Shown piece after piece: positions 1 through 7,200 of a stretch of DNA of 10,491 nt. The stretch comes from JBMYYR01 sp049609625 (lineage in GTDB: Bacteria > Bacteroidota > Bacteroidia > Flavobacteriales > CAJXXR01). The notes beneath the pieces were generated by a model. That model ran no database searches and had not been told where the DNA came from. It was given only the letters and a program-made list of their open reading frames with translations. A program made the translations under genes and the position numbers. The stretch is from assembly GCA_049609625.1 (NCBI GenBank), contig JBMYYR010000062.1:1-10491 (forward strand), written 5' to 3'. How positions within the stretch are numbered: the stretch's first letter is position 1; each line of letters opens with the position of its first letter.

Positions 1-217
1 CTCACGAATACAACTTCATTGTGATTATATTTTTGCACATAAATCTAAAGCCTAATTCACAAAGATTCGGCACAGAGTTTAAGTCATTTATATTCCGACA
101 AAAAAACCTCATAAATCTGAGCTAAATCCCCCGTCTTTACATTCAGTTTTAAGTCAATTTTTAATTAACTTGCGGATTCAAAAACCATACTAAAATCAAA
201 GATAAGTTCGTTCGTCA
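1..217. other. Upstream spacer with no supported gene
   Basis: All frames on both strands are short here. The longest rightward open stretch (about 3-125) has no convincing start and no protein I recognise. A leftward ATG at 111-109 gives only 36 codons before a TGA near base 2. There is no FMN riboswitch-like conserved core before ribD. The stretch is probably the intergenic region between ribD and a leftward or more distant gene lying outside the window. Confidence 0.5.
197..204 (-). promoter_or_regulatory. Possible leftward -7 promoter box (TATCTTTG)
   Basis: Read on the minus strand the bases are TATCTTTG, an exact match to the Bacteroidota -7 consensus TAnnTTTG. A TTTTG lies 20 bases upstream on that strand (229-225), a plausible -33 element. 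It would drive a leftward transcript starting near 190, but no leftward gene start is supported inside the window. The plus strand carries an overlapping imperfect box, TAAGTTCG at 203-210, which could serve ribD but lacks a well-placed -33 element. Confidence 0.3.
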
Positions 218-1276
218 ATGAAAACAAAACATCAAGATCAAATTTGGATGAGCCGTTGTTTAGAACTGGCTAAAAAAGGACATCATCAGGTGTCTGAGAA
301 TCCGATGGTTGGTGCCGTTTTGGTTCACGATGGTAAGATTATTGGCGAAGGCTATCATCATCAATTTGGTGGCGATCATGCCGAAGTTATTGCCATAAAT
401 GCTGTGAAAGACAGAAGTTTACTCAAAACTTCTTGTTTGTATGTTAGCCTAGAGCCTTGTGCGCATTTCGGCAAAACACCGCCCTGTTCGGCTTATATTG
501 TTGAGCATCAAATTCCGAAAGTAGTCATTGCGACCATCGATCCTTTTTCGGAAGTTTCGGGCAAAGGGATAGAGAAGTTAAAAGCGCATAATATTGAAGT
601 TGTTTTGGGTATTTTGGAGGCTGAAGCTCGTTTTCTGAACCGACGTTTTTTTGTGTTTCACAAACAAAAGCGTCCCTATTTAATTCTGAAATGGGCAGAA
701 TCTGCCGATGGATTTATCGATAAAGAACGAACTCAAAATGAAACGGGTTCTTTCCCGATTTCGCAGACAGAAAGCCAGTACCTAAACCACCGCTGGCGTG
801 CCGAAGAAGATGCTATTTTGGTTGGCTATCAGACCGCTTTGGTCGACAATCCAAAACTCAACACGCGCGCTTATTTTGGTCAAAATCCGTTGCGGTTGGT
901 GATTGACAAACATCAAGCCTTGCCCAAAACATTGAATCTTTTTGACCAAACTATTCCAACTTGGAAATTATCTGAAAAAAGCATTCAAAAAATTGATAAT
1001 CAATCCATTGAAGAATGCGACATTCAAGATTATACCGCCCTTTTTTCACATTTGTATGACGCTGGCATTCAATCTGTTTTGGTGGAAGGCGGCGGAAAAA
1101 CCCATGCACTATTTTATGAACAGGCTTGGTGGGACGAAATTCGAATCATTAAAAGTAAAAAAAACATCCAAAAAGGAAAAAAAGCCCTGCAGGTAGATCA
1201 GACTTTAGATCGAAATCAGCACAGATATTTGTCGGATACATACATCCAAATCATCAATCCGAAACTTGAACTTTAA
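218..1276 (+). CDS. ribD: Bifunctional riboflavin biosynthesis deaminase/reductase RibD
   Basis: RibD catalyses two consecutive cytoplasmic steps of riboflavin synthesis: deamination of the diaminopyrimidine made from GTP, then NADPH-dependent reduction of the ribosyl side chain. The N-terminal half (about 1-145) is a zinc cytidine-deaminase-like domain. Its catalytic HAE motif is at H54-E56, and the zinc cysteines C81 and C90 sit in PCAHFGKTPPC. The C-terminal half (about 152-352) is the dihydrofolate-reductase-like domain, with KWAESADG at 158-165 and VEGGGKTH near 289-296, where E290 matches the conserved reductase glutamate. At 352 residues it is full length for the family. The ATG at 218 places the first helix as in E. 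coli RibD; a second in-frame ATG at 248 would cut into that helix. It is the first gene of a close rightward group and no Shine-Dalgarno site is visible. Identification is firm. Confidence 0.96.
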   Translation: MKTKHQDQIWMSRCLELAKKGHHQVSENPMVGAVLVHDGKIIGEGYHHQFGGDHAEVIAINAVKDRSLLKTSCLYVSLEPCAHFGKTPPCSAYIVEHQIPKVVIATIDPFSEVSGKGIEKLKAHNIEVVLGILEAEARFLNRRFFVFHKQKRPYLILKWAESADGFIDKERTQNETGSFPISQTESQYLNHRWRAEEDAILVGYQTALVDNPKLNTRAYFGQNPLRLVIDKHQALPKTLNLFDQTIPTWKLSEKSIQKIDNQSIEECDIQDYTALFSHLYDAGIQSVLVEGGGKTHALFYEQAWWDEIRIIKSKKNIQKGKKALQVDQTLDRNQHRYLSDTYIQIINPKLEL

Positions 1277-1277
1277 G

Positions 1278-1895
1278 ATGGAAAAAGACAGTTTTTTTAC
1301 TATAAAAGAATCTTGTTCAGGGTTTTATAAAGAAAAAGGTTCTAAATTTTATGCCTTTGCTTTTCCTGCCCAAAACAAAGAAGACGTTCAGAAACATTTG
1401 GCGGGTCTTAAAAAAGAATTTCACGACGCACGACATTTTTGCTATGCTTACATTTTGGGCGAATTGAGCGAAGAGTCCAGAGCAAACGACGATGGCGAGC
1501 CCTCTAACAGCGCCGGAAAACCCATTTTAGGTCAGCTCAGAGCGTTTGACCTTACCCAAACTTTAGTCGTTGTTGTTCGTTATTTTGGCGGCACAAAATT
1601 AGGTGTCGGCGGTTTGATTCAAGCCTATAAAGAATCGAGTAAATTGGCGCTCAGCGAAGCTCAAATCATCGAAAAAACCATTACTTTGCCTTTTAGTTTG
1701 CATTTCGGCTATCCCGAACTCAATACCGTAATGCGACTCATTAAAGATTTGCCTTTAGAAAATCAAAATCGGGAATTTATGGAAGATTGTAAGCTCCATT
1801 TTTCGATTCGAAAAGGCGAAATATCAACATTAGAACAACGTTTTACAGACATCAAAAATATCACACTTATCAACCAAAGAAAAGAAAAAACATGA
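1278..1895 (+). CDS. yigZ: YigZ/IMPACT family protein (UPF0029 plus DUF1949)
   Basis: This 205-residue protein has the two-domain layout of bacterial YigZ. The N-terminal IMPACT domain (about 12-125) holds the signature DDGEPSNSAGKP at 71-82 and RYFGGTKLGVGGL at 101-113. The C-terminal part (about 137-195) fits the ferredoxin-like DUF1949 domain. The family relates to eukaryotic IMPACT, a regulator of the Gcn2 kinase; the bacterial role is not settled, though ribosome- or translation-linked functions have been suggested. The frame is open back to a TTG at 1266 inside ribD, but the ATG at 1278, one base after the ribD stop, is the better start because it gives the usual N-terminus and length. 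It is probably cotranscribed with ribD, and its stop overlaps the next start. Family assignment is secure; the physiological role is not. Confidence 0.93.
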   Translation: MEKDSFFTIKESCSGFYKEKGSKFYAFAFPAQNKEDVQKHLAGLKKEFHDARHFCYAYILGELSEESRANDDGEPSNSAGKPILGQLRAFDLTQTLVVVVRYFGGTKLGVGGLIQAYKESSKLALSEAQIIEKTITLPFSLHFGYPELNTVMRLIKDLPLENQNREFMEDCKLHFSIRKGEISTLEQRFTDIKNITLINQRKEKT

Positions 1896-2806
1896 ATTTA
1901 TTACGCAAACTTCAAGACATTTACGCGCCCGCTGGAGAAGAGGATTTACTCAAAGATTTTATCCTGAATTATGTGAAAAAGAACAAGAAAAAATGGAAAC
2001 ATCCTGTTAAGGTTTACCACGGAAAAGCGTTTCAGAATTGTATTGTTTTAGCGTTTGGCGAGCCCAAAACTGCCATTTTTGCACATATAGATTCTATCGG
2101 ATTTACGGTGAAATACGATAATGAAGTTGTCCGTCTTGGTGGCCCTGTAAAACAAGATGGCATCAAACTTTTTGGCTTTGATAGCCTTGGAAAAATCGAG
2201 TGTACTTTGCGTTTTGACAAGAAAAAAGACAAGCTTTGGGTAGAGTATCCGAGAACGATTGAGCCTGGTACGAATTTGGTTTTTCAGTCGAATTGGAAGG
2301 AAAGCAAAAACTATGTTCAGAATTGCTATATGGACAACCGACTTGGGGTTTGGGCGGCACTTCGCACAGCAGAAAGCTTAAAAGACGGTGTCATTTGTTT
2401 TTCGTGTTGGGAAGAAACAGGTGGTGGTTCTGTGGGCTATTTAGCCAAATTTATTTACGAAAAATGGGGTGTTCAACAAGCCCTAATTTCTGATATTACC
2501 TGGGTAACCAAAGGCGTAAAAGCAGGTTGTGGAGTTGCTATTTCTCAGCGAGATTCGGGTATTCCGAGACGTTCTTACATCAAAAAAATAATGAAAATTG
2601 CCGATAAAAGCCACATTCCCTACCAATTAGAAGTTGAAGATGCAGGCGGAAGTGACGGAAATCAGCTCCAGAAAAGTGATTTTCCCTTTGATTGGTGTTT
2701 TATTGGCGCTGCCGAGCAGAATGTACATTCGCCGATCGAAAAAGTGCACAAGTTTGATATTGTCAGTATGCTGAATTTATATGCCGTGTTGATGAAAAAA
2801 TTGTAG
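1892..2806 (+). CDS. M42-type metallo-aminopeptidase homologue
   Basis: This looks like a cytoplasmic di-metal aminopeptidase of the M42 group (the glutamyl aminopeptidase/endoglucanase-like family), which trims N-terminal residues from peptides. The full ligand set of the fold can be placed: H65 and D67 in AHIDSIG, the bridging aspartate D148 in YMDNRLG, the catalytic and metal glutamates E174-E175 in WEETGGG, D201 in SDIT, and H279 in VHSP. Residues about 70-135 would form the inserted dimerisation domain. At 304 residues it is shorter than typical M42 enzymes of roughly 340-360, but no catalytic element is missing. The ATG overlaps the yigZ stop as ATGA, which suggests translational coupling. 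There is no signal peptide. The exact substrate cannot be read from the sequence, and the context with ribD and yigZ looks like a housekeeping cluster rather than a shared pathway. Confidence 0.88.
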   Translation: MNLLRKLQDIYAPAGEEDLLKDFILNYVKKNKKKWKHPVKVYHGKAFQNCIVLAFGEPKTAIFAHIDSIGFTVKYDNEVVRLGGPVKQDGIKLFGFDSLGKIECTLRFDKKKDKLWVEYPRTIEPGTNLVFQSNWKESKNYVQNCYMDNRLGVWAALRTAESLKDGVICFSCWEETGGGSVGYLAKFIYEKWGVQQALISDITWVTKGVKAGCGVAISQRDSGIPRRSYIKKIMKIADKSHIPYQLEVEDAGGSDGNQLQKSDFPFDWCFIGAAEQNVHSPIEKVHKFDIVSMLNLYAVLMKKL

Positions 2807-2825
2807 ATCTGGAATTTGTAACTCA

Positions 2826-3551
2826 TTGATATTGAAAACAAAGAAACACATTCTTCACAAGCTCATCATCGCAGTGGTTTCTGTCTATGTTTTGAGTTTA
2901 ATGTTTCCTCAAATCTGGTTTTCTAATCAGTTTAAGTATAAAAATTTTTCAGTTTATTATCATGATAATGAACTGAATATAAATGAGTTAAAATCAATTC
3001 TTGACACATCAAGTCAATTAATCGAGCAATCTGCATATTATAAACCAGAACATCAACAAAAGCTGTTTTTTTGTTCTGGTTTTACTGAATTTAGCTTTTT
3101 TGCATTAGGTTCCAGAAAAGCGTTTGCGGTCAACTATCCGATTAGCCAACGTATTTTTTTGTCGAAAACGTCCATTCATAACAATCAGAGTTTTCGGAAT
3201 GGAGAACAACAAAACCGACGTTCGCTAAGTGGCGTCATTGCTCACGAAACTACACATTCGATGTTGGAAAATCACTTTGGTTTTTTGGCTTATAAATTAC
3301 TTCCAACTTGGAAAAACGAAGGCTATTGCGATTACATCGCCCAAGACAGTTCTTTTGATGAAATGGAAGGTTTGAAAGCGATTTGTGACAACAAAGAACC
3401 TAAAGACAACCATTCGTTTAATTATCTGAAATTCAGACTATTAACAAAATACTGTTTTGAACATTTGAAGCTAAACACCAATAATTTCTTTGCTTCCGAC
3501 ATTGATAAAGAAAGCTTGAATGTGGAGTTTAAACAGGCGATTTGTAAATGA
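2826..3551 (+). CDS. Membrane-anchored putative zinc metallopeptidase (gluzincin-like)
   Basis: I do not recognise a named gene. The 241-residue product begins with a lysine/histidine-rich stretch (residues 4-12) followed by one hydrophobic segment (about 13-28), as in a signal anchor that places the rest outside the cytoplasm. H140-E141-T-T-H144 is a zincin motif, and E165 in WKNEGYCDY, 20 residues after it, is well placed as the third zinc ligand, like the NEG motif of gluzincins. A catalytic zinc peptidase is therefore plausible, but no substrate is indicated. The frame has no ATG before codon 26 (2901), which lies at the end of the hydrophobic segment. I therefore place the start at TTG 2826, with TTG 2832 equally possible. 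It follows the M42 gene by 19 bases and probably shares its transcript. It could instead be a non-catalytic member of such a family. Confidence 0.7.
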   Translation: MILKTKKHILHKLIIAVVSVYVLSLMFPQIWFSNQFKYKNFSVYYHDNELNINELKSILDTSSQLIEQSAYYKPEHQQKLFFCSGFTEFSFFALGSRKAFAVNYPISQRIFLSKTSIHNNQSFRNGEQQNRRSLSGVIAHETTHSMLENHFGFLAYKLLPTWKNEGYCDYIAQDSSFDEMEGLKAICDNKEPKDNHSFNYLKFRLLTKYCFEHLKLNTNNFFASDIDKESLNVEFKQAICK

Positions 3552-3594
3552 ATTAGCATGCCGAAGATTGAGTTTGAAACGCATCAAAATTGAC

Positions 3595-3621
3595 AGCCCA
3601 ACAACTGGGCTACAGCTTTTT
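3595..3621 (+). terminator. Possible transcription terminator hairpin
   Basis: AGCCCA (3595-3600) pairs perfectly with TGGGCT (3606-3611) around a five-base loop. Five T residues follow at 3617-3621, after a gap of five bases. Its place just after the membrane peptidase gene fits the end of the ribD group. The gap between stem and T run makes it weaker than a standard intrinsic terminator. Confidence 0.4.
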
Positions 3622-3696
3622 ATAACGACATTGTGTGGCGTATTTTAGGTCTACATTTAATTAGAAAAGTAACTATTCTATGTGTTAAAAAATAAC

Positions 3697-3704
3697 TACA
3701 TTTG
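3697..3704 (+). promoter_or_regulatory. Bacteroidota -7 box (TACATTTG) of the HYC/cus group
   Basis: TACATTTG matches the TAnnTTTG consensus exactly and is followed by the common GCA. A weak -33 candidate, TGTGTT, lies at 3681-3686. Transcription would start around 3709-3711, at or next to the ATG at 3711, so the mRNA may have almost no leader. A short inverted repeat, TAGAA-N9-TTCTA at 3662-3680, sits just upstream where a regulator could bind. Confidence 0.55.
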
Positions 3705-3710
3705 CACTAA

Positions 3711-4133
3711 ATGAAAACGACTTTCCGCTATTTTATCTCTTCCATTTTGGCTTTTGCCATGGTGTTTTCTACGGCTTCATTTAAGCTAGAATCACACTAT
3801 TGTGGAGATAAATTGATTGATATGGCGATGTTTTCATCAGCTGAATCTTGCGAAATGAGTCAGCAAAACAATTCCGAAACCAAAGGCTGTCAAATCAAAA
3901 CAGGCACCTGTTGTTCCAATAATTTTTCACTTTTCTTAGGTAAAAATGATCTACAAAAAACTGAATATCAAACCATTAGTTTTAATTTAGATTGGGAGCT
4001 CACACTTCCAACCCTAAGCTTTAATTTCCCTAATCTTTTAGTTAAAAGAGTAGATTTCTCAAATTATCTACCACCTCCTCCCCGCCTTTCTCAACTGGCA
4101 ATTTACAAACGTTTTCAGTCGTTTTTAATCTGA
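3711..4133 (+). CDS. HYC_CC_PP-type small exported cysteine-rich protein
   Basis: A 140-residue exported protein of the Bacteroidota type named for its HYC, CC and PP motifs; the function is unknown. A signal peptide or N-terminal hydrophobic segment covers about 1-24. The mature part then shows HYCG at 29-32, single cysteines at C47 and C60, the CC pair at 67-68, and four prolines at 121-124, and it ends in FQSFLI. The histidine and five cysteines outside the leader could bind a soft metal such as Cu(I). It lies directly upstream of cusA on the same strand, so a role in periplasmic metal handling or sensing is a reasonable inference. No CusF-like metallochaperone is seen in the window, and this protein might fill that place. 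The start is supported by the signal peptide, although the predicted transcript start nearly coincides with the ATG. Family recognition is from memory of the motif pattern. Confidence 0.8.
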   Translation: MKTTFRYFISSILAFAMVFSTASFKLESHYCGDKLIDMAMFSSAESCEMSQQNNSETKGCQIKTGTCCSNNFSLFLGKNDLQKTEYQTISFNLDWELTLPTLSFNFPNLLVKRVDFSNYLPPPPRLSQLAIYKRFQSFLI

Positions 4134-4272
4134 TTTGAATCAAAAACCGCTCGAATAGATTCTATTTTCGAGGCATTTTCTATTGTTTATGATAGTCTAA
4201 ATGCAATCTAACAGGTTTTTAGTCAAGGCATTAATCCGCTCTTGATGAGTTATCACATTTCAAAAAAACGTT
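4134..4272. other. Spacer between the HYC gene and cusA
   Basis: The 139-base gap has no reading frame of interest and no exact TAnnTTTG box; the closest, TATTTTCG at 4164-4171, falls inside a hairpin. cusA may therefore be read through from the upstream promoter. A spaced inverted repeat, TCAAG-N13-CTTGA, lies at 4223-4245, just before cusA. Confidence 0.5.
4150..4172 (+). terminator. Hairpin after the HYC gene, weak terminator or attenuator
   Basis: CTCG (4150-4153) pairs with CGAG (4169-4172). Inside it AATAG (4154-4158) pairs with CTATT (4162-4166), leaving a two-T bulge at 4167-4168 and a three-base loop. Downstream bases are T-rich but have no continuous T run. It may reduce readthrough into cusA or mark an RNA processing point; neither can be told from sequence. 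Confidence 0.3.
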
Positions 4273-7200
4273 ATGCTAAACAAATGCATTAAGTTTCTGA
4301 TTTACAATCCGATAATCGCAGGTATTGTATTACTTTTTTGTCTGATTTGGGGTTTGAGTAACAGCCCTTTTCAACATCCGTTTGAAGACTACATTCCAAA
4401 ACAATCTGTTGCTTTGGATGCTTTGCCCGATTTGGGTGAAAATCAGCAAATTATTTTTACTAAATGGGACGGAAAATCGCCTCAAAATATTGAGGATCAG
4501 ATAACATACCCACTCACTTCTACTTTGCTCGGACTCCCAAAAGTAAAAACCATTCGAGCCAATTCGATGTTCGGGGTTTCAAGTATATACATCATTTTTG
4601 AAGACGATGTTGATGTCTATTGGAGCAGAAGTCGGGTGTTGGAAAAGCTAAATGCCATCCCCAAAAACCTCTTACCAAAAGGTGTTCAACCTAGTTTGGG
4701 GCCAGCAGCTTCTGGGCTTGGACAAGTCTTTTGGTACACGCTTGAAGCTAGAGACGAGCATGGAAACCCAACCGGATTTTGGGATTTAGAAGAACGCCGA
4801 CAAATTCAAGACGAACTCGTAAAGCCAGCTCTTCAATCTTCAAAAGACGTCGCCGAAGTCGCTTCTATTGGTGGTTTTGTAAAAGAATATCAAGTCGATA
4901 TCAAACCAGAACGTCTAAAACAATACAATCTGAGTTTACAAGATGTTGCCAAAGCCATCAGAAATTCAAATGTCGAAATTGGCGCACAGACCATCGAAAT
5001 CAATCAAGTGGAATATTTGGTTAGAGGTTTGGGCTACATCAAATCAGCTTCCGATTTGGAAAATGCTGTGCTGTCTTCCTCAGAGTTCAAATCGGTTCGA
5101 CTAAAAGATGTGGCTCACATTAGTTTTGGCCCTGCGGCTCGGCGAGGTATTTTAGATAAGTCTGGCGCTGAGGCTGTTGGAGGTGTTGTCCTCGCCAGAT
5201 ACGGTTCAAACGCCATGGAAGTTATTGATGAATTGAAATTAAAAATCAATCAATTACAACAAAGTTTACCTAAAAAAACAGTAGAAAATGGACAGACAAG
5301 TCAGCTCCAAATAGTTCCTTTTTACGACCGTTCTGTGCTGATAAAAGAAAGTTTAGGAACCCTAGAACATGCCCTCGGACTCGAATTGCTCATCACCGTT
5401 TTGGTTGTTTTGCTGATGCTTTTCGATTTGCGTGCCTCCATTTTGGTTTCGTCCTTGCTTCCGCTTGCCATTTTGTTGGTTTTTGTCGCTATGAAATCCG
5501 CTAATATTTCTGCAAATATTGTGGCTCTTTCGGGTATTGCCATTGCCATCGGTACCATGGTTGACATGGGTATTATTCTCTCCGAAAACATGATTAAACA
5601 TCTTAATAATCAAGACTTTAATCATCTCAATGTAAAAGAAAAAATCTATAATGCGACAGCAGAAGTGTCGTCTGCCATTCTCACGGCAGTGCTAACCACC
5701 ATTGTCAGTTTTATTCCTGTTTTTGCCCTTTCTGGCGTCGAAGCGCGATTGTTCGATCCACTCGCTTTCACCAAGACTTTCGCCCTAATTGCCTCCCTCC
5801 TTTTGGCTTTATTTCTCTTTCCGCCTTTTGCCGCTTTGCTTTATAAGGATAAGAAAAAGCAAAATTGGACGAGGTTTTTGAGTTCAATTGTTGGCATTCT
5901 GTTTTCCTTTTATTTGTTTTGGATGACTTATAATGAAGCTATTTTTCTATTGATTTTCAGCACTTTGACTTTATTAGAGCAACTGAACATTTGGAATCAA
6001 CATCGACTTAAACAACTCAAAATAGCGACCTTATCTATTGTCCTTCTTTATTTTTTAACAATCTACTGGCAACCTCTTGGCTATCAGCATCATTTTTTGA
6101 CAAACTTAACATTTGTAGCCTTAGTTTGTTTTGGATTGTTAGGTATTTTCACGCTTTTCAAACGCTATTATCTCCATATTTTAACATGGGCTTTAGAACA
6201 CAAAGCGCTCTTTTTGGCACTTCCATTAGCGCTTATTGTTTCAGGTTTTTTGATTATGAAAAGCAGTAAAACCGAATTTATGCCCACCTTAGATGAAGGT
6301 GCTTTTTTGTTGATGCCCAGCACTTTACCACACGCTGGTGTCGAAGAATCAAAACGGATTCTAAAGGCTTTAGATATTTCTATTTCCAACATTCCCGAAA
6401 TTGAGTTGGTGGTCGGGAAAGCTGGGCGAGTTGAATCGGCTTTAGATCCCGCACCACTTTCGATGTACGAAAATATTGTTCAATACAAAAGTGAGTATAT
6501 TGTTGATGAAAAAGGCTTGCCCATCCGTTTCAAAGTAGATGAAAACCTACGTTTTATAAGTCGTTCTGGAGAAAAAATTGCTAACCCGAATTTGGATTCA
6601 GATGTAAAACATCCACCAAAAACACTAAAAGCATCAACACTTATTCCAGATCATCAGGGTGAATATTATCGGAATTGGAGACCTGAAATAGAAACTCCAG
6701 ATGATATTTGGAATCAAATTGCAAAAGCGAGTGCCCTGCCAGGCATCACCGCTGCGCCAAAATTACAACCTATCGAAACTCGTATTTTGATGCTTCAAAC
6801 GGGTGTTTCGGCTCCGATGGCCATTCAATTGAAAGGCGATAATTTAGAAACTTTAGAATACTTTGGCTCTAGCTTAGAATCTCTCTTGAAACAAACAGAA
6901 GGTGTTGATATTCAGAAAGTTTATGCCGAAAAAAACATCGGAAAACCTTATCTAAATATCGAACTCAGGCGCGATCAATTGCAACGTTATGGACTTTCAG
7001 TTGCCGATGTCTATCGAGAATTAGATATTGCGATTGGCGGACAGATTCTGACTCAAAGTATTGATGGCAGATCGCGGTATAATATTCGTTTGCGCTATCC
7101 TCGTGAATTACGTTCTGAGCCCGAAGCTTTAAAACAGATTTACATTCCGATAGAAGGCAATAAAACGCTTCCACTTTCTGAGCTTGCCGACATCGTTTTT

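Larger units (their letters stand above)
3552..3710. other. Spacer with hairpin and promoter between the two gene groups
   Basis: These 159 bases separate the ribD group from the metal-efflux genes. The only reading frames are very short, for example an 11-codon frame starting with the ATG at 3558. The spacer holds a hairpin at 3595-3611 and a Bacteroidota-type promoter box at 3697-3704, both listed separately, so it looks like a transcription-unit boundary. Confidence 0.6.

Noticed and set aside
28..35. TATTTTTG, an exact TAnnTTTG match on the plus strand
   Set aside because: There is no TTG-like -33 element at the right distance, and the next gene start is about 180 bases away; in AT-rich DNA such a match is easily due to chance.
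1..111. Leftward 36-codon frame starting with ATG at 111-109
   Set aside because: It is too short, resembles no known protein and ends within the window; there is no coding evidence.
36..217. Possible FMN riboswitch before ribD
   Set aside because: None of the conserved G/C-rich core elements of the RFN riboswitch can be found; the stretch is AT-rich and unstructured by eye.
942..1196. 84-codon plus-strand frame inside ribD
   Set aside because: It lies within the ribD reductase domain in another frame, and its lysine/phenylalanine-rich product looks like a shadow of A/T-rich codons.
1266..1277. TTG start giving yigZ four more residues
   Set aside because: The ATG at 1278 directly follows the ribD stop and gives the usual YigZ N-terminus and length.
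2032..2493. Overlapping short frames on both strands within the M42 gene
   Set aside because: They are antisense or out-of-frame shadows of a well-supported gene; the products have no recognisable motif.
3558..3593. 11-codon frame starting with ATG in the spacer before the HYC gene
   Set aside because: It is too short, with no promoter or conservation evidence; it lies before the hairpin and is probably untranslated.
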